From: Dasypus novemcinctus
Taxonomy: Eukaryota; Chordata; Mammalia; Cingulata; Dasypodidae
Reading direction: 5' to 3'
Assembly (NCBI RefSeq): GCF_030445035.2
Contig: NC_080680.1
Span: 116,524,228 to 116,588,227 of the forward strand
Length of the DNA: 64,000 nucleotides
Position 1 is the stretch's first letter. Every line of letters starts with the position of its first letter. The translations under genes were made by a program, and so were the position numbers. Under the pieces are notes generated by a model. It searched no databases. It saw nothing but the letters and a program-made list of their open reading frames with translations, and had not been told where the DNA came from. Below are positions 49,196-59,841 of this stretch, piece by piece.

Positions 49196-50316
49196 CCTCC
49201 ACAAAATGAATACTGAGTTACGCCATAAGCACATGCGTGTCATTGGAATTACTGTGAGAAAAAGAGAAAGAAAGTGGGGAGGCTTGGGAAACGCTCAAAG
49301 AAGGCAGAAAAGAGGACTGGCAGGAAGGCTAAGCTCTACCGTCCAACAGCGCCACGCTGAGAAAACACAAATGAAAAAGCCTATCAAAACGCATGAAGAG
49401 AGGAACTGGAAGGCTGGGAGGACTCCACAGGTGCCACCTGCCTATCTGCCGCACAGAGAGGGACAGAGTCCAGCTAAAGGACTTGCAAGAATGATGAAAC
49501 AAAACCAAAAGAGAAAGCGGGAAAATGGAAAATCCCTCTGCCCAAAGGGTGTGCCCAGAGAGAAACAGAAGTGTTAAGTTTTTCGAGGAACCAGAGAGTA
49601 GTGTTGCAACTCCACTGAGATTCAGGGTCCAACTGGCACAGGGACAACCCAGAGATTTAAGTCTCTTGGACATACATACACCTATCTGGTCTAGTACTGA
49701 CTATAGGTGCAAAAAGAAGGGGCAGAAGGAAAAACAGGTGTAATAAAGGGGCATTTTTAGGACAGTGGAATTGTCCTGAATGAGGTTGCAATGATGGATA
49801 CAGGCCATTATATATTTTGTCATAGCTTACAAAATTGTGTGGGAAAGAGTGTAAACTATAATGCAAACTATAATCCACGCTTAGTGACAAAGCTCCAATA
49901 TGTGTTCATCAATTGGAACAAATGTACCACACTAAAAAAAAAGTTATTTGAAGAGAAAGGAGTAAGGAAAAAGCATGAAAGAGGATAATAGCTAACGTCT
50001 GCTTTGTTGGAGAAGGTTTTACATGAAATCCATCCAAATATGAAAAATTCTTTAGCCCAATTTACATTTCAAAAAGGCTCAGGTAACACATTCTGAACTT
50101 AAGGCCAGCTTTTGCCTGCCAATACCTGGCGTAAAGAAGAATCCCTCATCACTCTACACAGTCTCGGGTGTTATTACCAAAGGCAGCATCATCGAAGTGA
50201 ATGTGAGTGAGCTGGGCCTCGTGACACAAGAAGGCAAGGTTATTTGGGGGAAATATGCTCAGGTTACCATCGATCCTGAAAATGATGGATGCATAAATGC
50301 AGACTTACTGATTTGA
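49100..50316 (+). pseudogene. NSA2: NSA2 processed pseudogene, interrupted by an L1
   Basis: NSA2 is a nucleolar factor for 60S ribosomal subunit biogenesis of about 260 residues. This intronless copy keeps recognisable stretches in order: RSKKAEKRTGRKAKLY (about 49300-49340), QRHAEKTQMKKPIK (about 49350-49390), PPAYLPHREGQS (49438-49473), then after the interruption KAWKR-like and VCFVG-like pieces (49975-50020), and near the end [21 protein letters not shown] and ENDGCIN before TGA at 50314-50316. The ATG position reads CCT (49196-49198), there are several frameshifts and in-frame stops, and an L1 fragment splits the reading frame at about 49592-49945. A 123-codon frame (49206-49577) spans the first half but mixes frames relative to NSA2. 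It is therefore a non-functional copy. No introns are present, which fits L1-mediated retroposition. Confidence 0.93.
49592..49945 (+). mobile_element. 5'-truncated xenarthran L1 inserted in the NSA2 retrocopy
   Basis: The insert ends in an A-run at 49934-49942. Its body ('aataaaggggcatttttagg', 'cagtggaattgtcctgaatg', 'tccacgcttagtgacaaagc') is the same L1 3' UTR type as the minus-strand copy at 59398-59826. Sequences at the two edges, AAGTTTTTCGAGGAA and AAGTTATTTGAAGAGAA, look like a decayed target-site duplication derived from NSA2 coding sequence. Confidence 0.8.
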
Positions 50317-51513
50317 TGGCATTTTCATATAAGTAGCTCCTTATAATTGTTGAAGACTACATGCCAATCAGAAAAACCACCATTACTGCAATGTTTCTGA
50401 ATACTACCAAACAGTCTTACATAGCTGCAGCCATCAAGAAAACAATTATGTTATTTAAGAAGGAAACAAAACAAAACACTAAAATGGCCCAGTTTTACAA
50501 ATTATTTTTATTTTTGGATTCATTTACAATTTAGATGCTCAAAATATTGAATGATTAAAATTTTTAAAAAATCATGCTTCATCAGCATCTGCACTAATGG
50601 GTAAGTACTCAGTAATGCAAATCTATCATCATTACTGGAAAAACCACCAGTACTAGTTTAAAACACCTTTTTTTCCATACAAAAAAGTTAGCAAATATTT
50701 AAATATGGGGCCTAAGCTAAGAAAACTGTCTGAGACCTTCCCTGAGAGTTCAGAAGAGCTCTTATTTAGATAAATATTTTCACCTTTGTGATTAATCCTT
50801 AGTGACTTCCTTATAAATTAGGTCACTGAATTTATTCTTTTTTTATTCATCATTTATAGCACCATCTGTTTGGAACTATATGTATTTAATTACATATGAA
50901 AAATCTACCAAATTGTACTTTTAGCATTTTTTATCTTCCAAACTTAGGTTAGTACTTGTATATTTTCAGAATTAAAAAAATTGGTTTAAATAGTTTTAAA
51001 AAGAAAAGACTGCACTGAAAAATTTAATTGAAGTTACTTAATGTAAAAAAGGTCATGTTTAGGATTGTAACTTGGTTAAAACACTTTTGTGATCTGTACT
51101 ATAAGCTTACAGCACTTTACTTTGAGTTTTAGGATATGTCTATGTACTGCATGAGTCTATAATCACCACATAAATGTTTTAAATTCTGTTTATTTTTTAA
51201 GTCTGTCCTCAAAATACAACCAATTAGATTATAATTGTGCCTTTCATAAAAGCATTCAATATTTAAACAAATTCAATATCTAAAACACATCTTCATCAAC
51301 TAAATTAGGAAAAAGGGAAAGAATTTCAAAACACAGATCAGGAAATAGTTGCAATATATAGATGTAATTACTACTTATAAACTTTAAAAAGAAAAACTAC
51401 CAAGAAAAAAAACATTTAAGTACTCCAGAAAGACTTGCTATTCTGAATTAACCTAACATCATTTCTAAGTTTACAAAACACCTACAGACATTTAGGAAAA
51501 GAAAGACTAGTTC
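50317..51513. other. AT-rich sequence after the retrocopy, origin unclear
   Basis: The first 150 bases may be copied NSA2 3' UTR; an A-rich 'aaacaaaacaaaacac' at about 50465-50480 might be its decayed poly(A) tail. The rest shows no gene or named repeat. Confidence 0.4.
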
Positions 51514-51518
51514 CTTGG

Positions 51519-52030
51519 TGTTAGAGAAAAGGTGGCACTCACTGGGACACAGAGACTGATGATTACAGGCAGAAAGTTTATTGGGAAGCTCTCCCAATGG
51601 AGGCGGTTTGAAGAATAGACTTCAACCCACCCCTGGGAAGGGGGATTTGAATTTATACAGTACATTCCTAGGCTGGGAAATGATAGTTGGTGGGAGGGGT
51701 TTGAGGGTTTGAGTAAGGTGCGGGGGCCAATAGGAAGCCCTTGAGGCAAAAATTTTTCCTTCTATATCTAGAAGTGAGTGGGTTAGGGAGTTATGTTTTC
51801 TTGGAGTGCTGGAGGAATAGGTGTTGTTTTGATCTACAGCGAGTGAAGCTCTATCTCCCTTCACTCCTGTTTCCATGTGGTTTCTTTGGTCAACCTTTGG
51901 GGAAGTGCCTTGCTTTCAGACATGTAGGCTTAAGGGAGCAGGGGATGCTTGCCTTTCCTCAATGCATGTCAGGGGAAACTGAGTCACAACTTGTTAATTG
52001 TTGCAAACCTAGTGAGGGGAAACTCTAATA
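51519..52030 (-). repeat. 3' LTR of the provirus
   Basis: 512 bp, ends TG...TA in plus direction (TA is a decayed CA). On the minus strand a TATAAAT box lies at 51651-51657 and an AATAAA poly(A) signal at 51577-51582, about 60 bases before the LTR end, giving a long U3, a short R and a short U5. Just inside, on the minus strand, AAAGAGTTAGGAA (52031-52043) is a candidate polypurine tract. Confidence 0.9.
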
Positions 52031-52199
52031 TTCCTAACTCTTTGGTTATATATGTATATATCTACGTTGGGGTACCTGGGTATTGGGGTATATGGTACTG
52101 GGCAGGATGGGAGGTGAGGGGATTTGGGGCAATGGCTTGATCTAGCTACTTCCTGCTGTCAAGGGGTGGAGAAAAGTTCCCTTCCATCCTGTCTACTGG

Positions 52200-52500
52200 G
52201 TTGAGGTTTCAGGTCTGCAGGTGTTGATACTGATTGTCACATATCAGGAAGATGCCATCCACATATTCCTGGATCCTTGTACAATTCAGTGTATGAATTG
52301 GGAGAGGAACTGCAAGAGACAGGAGCCAAAAAGCAGCAGTAGCAATACCATCAGTAATGGTGTCATAATGGGTAAAAGGATCACTTTTAAGGGTGAAGAA
52401 AAATAAGAGAGAAAGGAGGATAGCCATGATTGGTTCCCATAGTTATTATCTTGGGCCCCTTCCTGCTGTTGAGGGCTGGAACAGGGTTTCATTGAGTTAT
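52200..52500 (-). pseudogene. env: Remnant of retroviral env (transmembrane anchor)
   Basis: A 68-codon minus frame (52286-52492) contains a strongly hydrophobic leucine-rich stretch of about 23 residues (encoded roughly at 52300-52375) of the kind that anchors the TM subunit, next to the 3' LTR where env should end. The short cytoplasmic continuation is in another frame. I see no surface subunit or fusion peptide, so most of env is missing. Non-functional. Confidence 0.6.
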
Positions 52501-53099
52501 TGTGATGGTGTTTTAGGGGTTAATGGCTGGTATTGAATTTCAGGCTTTGAGAGGAGGTTGTTCACATGATTCTGGGTGATGCTTTGGACTGTTGTTTGAA
52601 TGAACTTCTATAGCTTGGAGAATGTATGGTTCTGCTGATATTAAAAGAAGGGGAGTTATTAGTGGCGTGGATATGAGAAGGAGCTATGAGATCCAGGGCT
52701 AAGATAATGAGGAAAACCAATCAGACATAGGGTCAGTAGCTAGATTATTAATATAACTTATTTGGGGGCCATATGCTGTGAGACCTGAGTGACATTAAAA
52801 ATTAGTTTAGGTATAAGAAGAGTTTACATAGACATACATAGAGTGTTAGTGGATATAGGAAACTTCAGGTTAACTGTGGTTTCATAACAATGTGATTTTT
52901 GTTTTTCATGGACTTTAGATTCCCATCCAGTAAGACTGTATAGTTTGGCTAAAAATACTTTATTTTTCTCAGTTTGTATAATTTGAGACATAGGCACCAA
53001 CAAATTATTATTACTTTTCATTTTGGGCTATAGAGTGGGCGGCTGGCATTTTATACAGGGTACTTACATTTTTAGGAAGCAAATAGTAGTTGGCTGGTT

Positions 53100-54110
53100 A
53101 TATGAATTTCATTGCAATGTTTGTAGTAGTGAAAGCATACCTTGTCCCTTCTGAGAGTGGGAGGGGACTGATGTTCAGTTGTCAGAGTGAGCACAATGAA
53201 TATTCATGGATGATGTCCATGAGCTGTTGGCAAGCAACAGACAGCTGGAAGTGCTGCTATAGTGCTGCTATACGATGTCCCTTTTTCTTGCAAAGCCACT
53301 CTGCTGCTTCCAGGTTTCAATGGTATGGCTCTGGATTTTCATGAGGGTATTTATTTTAACAGTCTCAGGAAGGGTGTTAGAGGAGTGGGCAGGGATATGA
53401 TAGACAGTTACCTGTTGCTGCTGGCAAGCATTTCAGATATCTTGCCTGCAGAGAGTAATTCATGACAGTTCATTGTTCTTGTCTTGCTTTTTGTATCTGC
53501 AATTTACCTATGGAGAGGGATGGCAATTTTCAGAGTGACAGACACCAATGGGTTAAGCCTTTTACTTGCAACTGGGCATGGTATGCTACACACAGTTGTT
53601 TTTTTATTAAAGGCCTATATTGTAATTTGGCCCCTTTTATAATTGTGATTACAACCCAAAGGGTATTTGTTTAGCATGTTGCCTCTGCCACAAACTTTAC
53701 TAAAAGCTGATGTTGGTGCTGGCTACATTTAATTTATAAGGTAAATTAGAGTTCACCCCCTTATTGCTTAAGCTTCTGTTAATGCCCTCTCTGCTTTTTA
53801 AAAAGCAGCCTGCTGAAGGTTCTCTTATTCCCATGAACAACTTTTTTCGATTAATACATACAGTGGTTTTAATGTTCGAGCTAAATGAGGAATTCCAACA
53901 ATATTACAAACTCTATTAATGTGACAAAACATTGTACTTTATCAATTACAGCAGAAGGTAATAGTTTTTGTTTTATCCAACTAAACAACATTTAAAAATT
54001 TGACAAAGCAACTTGGATTTAATAGCTTGTCCTAATTGTTGGCCCATTTCAGGTTTTTAAGATAAGATATTATTGTTTCTGATACTTCTTTTAATTCTGT
54101 AAAAAGAATT
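53100..54110 (-). pseudogene. pol: Decayed retroviral pol (RT thumb to RNase H/integrase region)
   Basis: On the minus strand, translations in shifting frames between about 54,070 and 53,720 resemble the RT connection region (an IPH.AR..KPLY-type motif), and 53,460-53,260 resembles the RNase H end. Many stops and frameshifts. I could not locate the RT catalytic YxDD box or the integrase DDE residues. The assignment rests on order between gag and env and weak similarity. Confidence 0.45.
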
Positions 54111-54299
54111 ACTGGTTAACATAATTTTATGAATGTAATGAAATAAGGTTATAGCTACAGGTTTTTCACACAGCCAGATTTTTTTTTGTCACCAGGCCAG
54201 GATAGACGATTGGGCTATGCACACAGCCGCGGGAAAGCACTGCGAAATCCATTGGCTTTTCACATGCAGGTGAATGCAGGCTGACTTGATTTGCTCAAG

Positions 54300-55800
54300 G
54301 AGATGCTAGAGAAAGCTTTAGCAAGTTTTAAAACAAAGTTATAGTGACATAACTGAATATTAATCTTTGTAATAAACTAACAATATTTAGGGTAGCTGCA
54401 TAAGGCAGTGGTATTATTTTAATTTATGATAGCTTACTGTTATATCTCACCCATGGCAGCTTTCAGTGTGAATTGGACAAGTATGAGTTAAACATATGTT
54501 CTGTGGCAGTTTTCAGTGTGAAACAGATGAGTATGAGTTTGAGTTTGATTTCCAGGCAGAGAGTTTGTTTTTGTGATACATACAAATTTTAATAATAATT
54601 AAAACCATGATTAAAGACATGATGTTTTTAACTAGTATTATGCCAGAACACTGTTAAATTTTCAGTTGTTTTATATACCTTTTAAATATTCATATGAACT
54701 TTTATTCATACAACTTTAATTAGGGTAAAAGACTCACTTTTAAATTTATATAATTTTCTAAACACTTTTCATTTAACTTATAACCTATTAAAGGAACTCA
54801 ACTGTTTTATTATTTCACTTTCAAAGGTGAAAGAACAAATCTTTTTAAATAATTTGAAATAAAAGATACTTTTCAGGATTTGATTTTGAGAAAGCAGGCT
54901 TGAACATTATATACTTTCAAGAGTGATAAGACTTGTTTTTCTTAAATAACCAAGGAAATGAAACTATTTTGATAAAAGAGACTTTTTTTTTAAAAAACAC
55001 TAGTCAGGAGAAAAGCTCTCTAAATTTATGCTGAAACAGACTAATGATTTAAGAAACATTTTACTTTAACAGAGAAAGAATGGAATTTTAACTTTGCATT
55101 GTATTTGATACTATAGCTTTTTAAACTTTATAGATAGACTCAATAAATCTTATTCAACTTTAATCACAAAAAATTATATTTCCATGCACCTTCTGCACTT
55201 TCTGTATTCATTCCGGTTTTGTCCTGAATTTTATTCTTTCTTAATAACCAGTCTTTTTATCTTAGGACAAAATTAATTTCTTTTGCCTCAATACAAAGAA
55301 AATAACACATTCTATGTACCTTCCATATTTAACTTACCAAAAACAACTTTGGAAACTGTTTCAAAGCAAACTTATTATAGCATACAATTACTATTAAAAT
55401 TAAACAAACTTGTCAGATTAATGATTTCATTAGACACACTAATAGAAACATAAAGCTCACCAATTTGACATACAATTCTTACTCTTTTGGTATGGCTGTT
55501 TCTAAGCTTTTTATTATTTTACATTTCTGATTTTACTGTTTTTAAGAGTTCTGGAATTAGTGTTGTCTATAATATGCAAGCTTGTTCTTGGAAATATTTT
55601 TATTAGTAATCAGCTACCAGTTAGGAATATTGGAGCAGTATTAATGCAGTTAAGCTTTAATTTAGCAGTTTAATAGACAGATATTTAACGTATATATTTA
55701 GGATTATTACTTTTTATGAGTACACTTAGACTTAAAGTTCAGGAGTAAGCTAAAGGTTTACTCGTATAAGAGGCAAGTAATTGTAGGTTTGATAATTTGC
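54300..55800. other. Very AT-rich segment inside the provirus
   Basis: Markedly more AT-rich than the gag and LTR parts on either side. It lies where protease and reverse transcriptase should be. No open frame longer than about 60 codons and no clear L1 or SINE signature. It may be mutated pol or a nested old insertion. Confidence 0.4.
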
Positions 55801-56199
55801 AGGGTATCAAGAGGGACAGAATATTGGGGTTTGAATGGGATGTGGGCAGGATTTTTTAATTCAACTGTGACTGGTTAGTGATGGGCAGCAATGATAGGAG
55901 TTTTAATATTTCAGATTTCTGGATTGACAGAGTTTGGTGGAAAGGGAGGAGCAGAGGAGGGAGTAAGTGGATGAACAGGTGGCTTCTTAGTGGGTACAGT
56001 AAAAGAGGGTTTGTGAATTCTATTGACCTCCAGTATTGAGATTGAGGAGGGGGTTAAGGGTTTAGGGACTTTGGGGGGGGGCAGAGTAAGTAGGTTTTGT
56101 ATTAATAAGAAATGAAATTGGCTTACCTGCTACCATCAGTTACCTGAGGTTCTGTTTTGGAGATGGGTGTGGGGGCCTGCACAATTTCTGGGTACCTTC

Positions 56200-57237
56200 A
56201 ATCATCTATTGCCAATTCCAGAAGTTCTGGGAGGTTGAAGCTGGGGGTTGAGTCTGACTGGGTAACTGATGCCCTTTTGGCTTGAGAGACCTGGGGACAA
56301 TTGGACTTCCAGTGGATTTCTTGCTTGCACAGCAGGCATGGCCCCTGCAGAGGTTGTGGCTTTGGGCACTGCTTGGTTCAGTGCCCAGGCTTTTTGCATT
56401 TGAAGCATGGCCTTGGTGGTTTTCTTTTATACTTGCCTGGAGTGGGGTATCTGTTGGGAATTCTGGGGGTGGAGGATTTACAGATAGTTTTGTTTTGTTT
56501 TTTTTTCGGGGGGGGGGGGGACTCCTGTGACTCTGACAAGACTGTTGGCAGTGTTTTGTTGGTTTAGGGTATTTGCAAGGGTTTGGGTTGCAAGCCAAAT
56601 ACATTCTTTTTCTTCTGGGGATAGACAGATGGAAAGAATGATAAAGAGGTTTTCAGAGAAAGATCCTAATTGGTCCTCTATCTGGCTTAAATCTTAGAGT
56701 GAGAAAAGAATGTGTACTCTAACTATTCCTTCAGCTCCTGCTATTTCCTGGAGTGGTAAGAGAGGGCCTGGCATCTGTGTGGAGTTAAGAACCTGCATGC
56801 TGACAGCAGTGGAGAGCTGTTTTGCAGAAGGAGGGGGACGTAGTCTCCATGAGCAAGTGTGCGGAAGGCAGAAGGTAGGGGTAGAAGGCAGCAGTGACGA
56901 GGAGGGGAAAGGAAGAAGGGGGGAGGTTGAGTCCAGAGATAACACTGGAGGATTATATGGAGGAGCTATGGGTGGGCGTGACCTGAGGGATCAAAGTCGG
57001 AGTGTTCAGAAGTTTTAGGTGGTGGAAGGGATGAGGAGGAAGGTTTCCGAGGAGGTTTCTGGTGTAAAAGAAGAATTTGGTAAGAAGAACAGGATTAGCA
57101 GAGGGAGAGGCAATTGCAAAGATGGAAAAAGACCTGAATGTAAGGGATCTCTGGTCACCTGCTGTTGTGCTGGATAAAGTTCTCTGTCTTGGAGAACTTG
57201 GAAATTGAAAATGCCGTTGTCTGGCCAATGAATTCAT
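56200..57237 (-). pseudogene. gag: Retroviral gag remnant with two zinc knuckles
   Basis: Reads right to left from about 57,237. A proline-rich region is followed near 56,760-56,690 by what looks like the start of capsid, and near 56,407-56,297 by nucleocapsid with two CX2CX4HX4C zinc knuckles about 12 residues apart. In the first knuckle the residue after His is a stop (TGA on the minus strand, 56,378-56,380). Capsid is far too short: only about 100 codons separate its start from the knuckles instead of the usual 200-plus, so an internal deletion is likely. A G-run at 56,509-56,520 adds a frameshift. Two knuckles are typical of HERV-H/F-type gag. Not functional. Confidence 0.75.
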
Positions 57238-57771
57238 TGTCCAATTTGTATTGTGGCTACACAGGTCGACTAGAACATGAGACTTTTAGGTCTGATGTCT
57301 CCCGCCAGATACAGAGTTGTAAGGATATGAAGGAGACAGCCCAGAGGCATGGTTTTTGGGGGGGTTGAAAGTGAATTCCCCATTTTAGGTGGCTTGGGTG
57401 AGACTAAGGAACTCTAGAAAGGAAAGAACAAGGAAGATTCCAATTGAGACAGGTGTCCCCAAATCAGTCAGAAATCTCTAAGGAAACAGGAAACTGTGCT
57501 TGGAGCCAGACATCTCCAGAGCCATGGGGTTTCTTCCCACAAGGATGCAGCCCTTCCACCCACCTTGGCCATCAGGGACAGTGAGGACCCACTGACCTAG
57601 TGCTAGGATTTTTTGGCAGGTTGTCCTGGACAATGGGAAAGGGAGAGAGAGAGCAGGATCCTCCAACAGAGAGATCCTTAACTCACCCAACCAAGATTCG
57701 ATGTTCATTGTTGGATGGGTGTTCAGCCACAGCATGGGGGAGTTCCTCACCACACAATCAACATGATCCTA

Positions 57772-57791
57772 ATCCTGGGTTTTGGGTACCA
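57772..57791 (-). other. Primer-binding site, best fit tRNA-Phe
   Basis: Two bases inside the 5' LTR the minus strand reads TGGTACCCAAAACCCAGGAT. This fits the complement of the tRNA-Phe 3' end (TGGTGCCGAAACCCGGGATC) with one extra A and a few substitutions, several of them of the kind CpG decay produces. The fit to tRNA-Leu stops after seven bases. Confidence 0.7.
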
Positions 57792-57793
57792 AA

Positions 57794-58308
57794 TGTTGGA
57801 GAAAAGGTGGTGCTCATTGGGATGCAGAGACTGATGATTGCAAGCAGAAAGTTCATTGGGAAGCTCTCCCAGTGGTAGGGGTCTGAAGAACAGACTTCAG
57901 CCCATCCTTGGGAAGGGGGATTTGAATTTATACAGTACATTCCTAGGCTGGGAAATGATAGTTGATGGGAGAGGGTTGAGGGTTTGGGTAGGGCTGCAGG
58001 GGCCAATAGGAAGCCTTAATGGTGAAAATTTTTCCCTTATACAGCTAGAGGGTAGTGGGTTAGGGAGTTATGTTTTCTTGGAATGCTGGAGAAGAAGGTG
58101 GTGCTTTGATCTAGAGGGAATGGAGGTCTCTATCTCACTTTACTCATTTCCACGTGGTTTCTTTGTTCAACCTCTGGGGAAGTGCTGTGCTTTCAGACAC
58201 ATAGTCTCAAGGTGGGGGTGGGGGCTTGTTTTTCCTCAATGCCTATCAGGGGGAACTGAATCATTGCTTGTTAATTACTGTAAACCTAGTGAGGGGGAAA
58301 CTCTAACA
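57794..58308 (-). repeat. 5' LTR of the provirus
   Basis: 515 bp, TG...CA ends in plus direction, colinear with the 3' LTR. TATAAAT on the minus strand at 57926-57932; the AATAAA seen in the other LTR is mutated here (TTCATT in plus). The 164-codon plus-strand frame running through it (57838-58332) is antisense to the LTR and not a gene. Confidence 0.9.
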
Positions 58309-58313
58309 CTTGG

Positions 58314-58789
58314 AAACGACAATCTGGTATGATTCAGTCACTGAGGTTGATACAGAAGCTGAATCTTTCTTACAATTAGATTTTAACAAATCACTTTGTC
58401 ATTACATAGACATAGATGATATGTGAATGACAAGTTTTGAAAGGTGAAAAAAAATCAACTTGCAGATAAGCACTGGCTACTACAGAAGAGGTTTGCCTGC
58501 TTTTAGAATCGGAAATAAACAAATTACCATCTCATAAAGGACAAAGAACACTTATTAATAAAATTCAGTATGCAGAATTAGCCACATCATTTGTAGTTAA
58601 CTGTACCCATGGAAGACTGGACATAACTTAAATACCACACTGCTACTAGTGGACATACAAGGCAGAAATTTATTTCTAAAATTCTGTTAAATAGATGAGT
58701 AATGTCAATACAAATTATTTATTTACATAAAAATAAGTGATCATGAGGGAGATGTTCAGGCAAATGTAGTCATCTACACTAGACATCTA
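58314..58789. other. Unassigned intergenic sequence
   Basis: AT-rich, nothing recognised. Confidence 0.5.
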
Positions 58790-59180
58790 GTGTTCTGGCT
58801 AAAGGTGGAAGACGGGGAGTTGTGAAGAGGGAGAGAAGGTTGGAAAACAGACAGATAGATGCTAGACAGAAAGCAGATCATACATGGTCGTGTGTGACCA
58901 GCAGAGAGGTTTGGACTCGCTCTGGGCTAAAGGGCAGAAAAGAAGAATTTTAATCTGAGAACTCACTTAGTCAAATTAGACTTTTGGAAAGGCAACTTGG
59001 GCAGTGGGGTAGAAATATATTGGAACAAGGAGAAACTGGCAGCCAGAAAGCAGTTAAAAGATGGCTTTAGTAGTCCAGCCAATAGAAGATATTGACCTGA
59101 AGTCTGCAGCTATAGAGTTGAGGAGAAGGACATGATTCTGAGAGATTTTAGAAGGTAAAATATGTAGGATCTATCATTTA
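58790..59180 (+). repeat. Ancient mammalian repeat, unnamed family
   Basis: 'cagcagagaggtttggactc', 'gatggctttagtagtccagc' and 'gagaaggacatgattctgag' belong to the same old family as at 18880-19580. Confidence 0.45.
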
Positions 59181-59397
59181 TTGAATTCATGGGGTTATTA
59201 AGGAAACAAAGTCTAGGCTGACTCACCAAAATGTCTACAGAATTAAAAAAATTATTCCTCCAGATAAGGTAAGAGATGACTGTGGTAATCAGTTTTGTAA
59301 TTTGTTTCTACCGACACTTAGCCTTAGATGAGTAACAGTTTCCTGATTGGTCAAGTCCTCACCTAACTGAAGGTAGGTAAATGCATTATTGATTCTT

Positions 59398-59826
59398 TTT
59401 TTTTTCAAAGGAAGCTTAGATTATTCAAATGTCACATAAAAAATTTAGGGGCTTGCCATATACCCGCCCATCTTTTTCCACATTAACAACATCTTTCATC
59501 AGTGAGATACATTAATTGCAATTGAGGAACGCATTTTCAAGCATTGTCACTAAGTGTGGATTAACGTTTACTTGTAGTTTACACTCTCTCCCACCCAGTT
59601 CTGTAGGTTATGGCAAGATTTATAACAGCCTATATCTGTTGTGCAATGTCATTCAGGACAATTCCCAAGTCCCAAAAATGCCCCCGTATTACTCCTGTTT
59701 TTTTCCCTCTCCCTGCCCCCAGAACCTCCAGTGGCCACTACCCCACATCATTGATATAACTTCTTTCATTGCTAGAATCCAGTTCATTGGTCTCACCCAG
59801 GACAACTAATATGGAGGTGATAATGG
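59398..59826 (-). mobile_element. 5'-truncated xenarthran L1, 15-bp target duplication
   Basis: GCATTATTGATTCTT flanks it perfectly (59383-59397 and 59827-59841). In plus direction it opens with a T-run (the poly(A) tail) and carries the reverse of the L1 3' UTR also found at 49592-49945. The 97-codon plus frame inside it is not a gene. Confidence 0.92.
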
Positions 59827-59841
59827 GCATTATTGATTCTT

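Larger units (their letters stand above)
51519..58308 (-). mobile_element. Defective endogenous retrovirus (class I, tRNA-Phe type)
   Basis: 6.8-kb provirus on the minus strand. Perfect target duplication CTTGG at 51514-51518 and 58309-58313; LTRs at 51519-52030 and 57794-58308; internal part 5.76 kb. The primer-binding site best fits tRNA-Phe, gag has two zinc knuckles, and an env-type membrane anchor sits next to the 3' LTR. These point to a gammaretrovirus-like lineage near the HERV-F/H group. Everything is broken by stops, frameshifts and deletions. The two LTRs differ at about one base in ten over their first 235 bases by eye, so the insertion is old but younger than the MIR/L2 layer. 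Confidence 0.9.

Noticed and set aside
56297..56407. Zinc-knuckle protein as a possible domesticated gag gene
   Set aside because: A stop falls inside the first knuckle and frameshifts surround it, so no conserved host frame remains.
57838..58332. 164-codon plus-strand open frame, the longest in the window
   Set aside because: It is antisense to the 5' LTR of the provirus and shows no domain.
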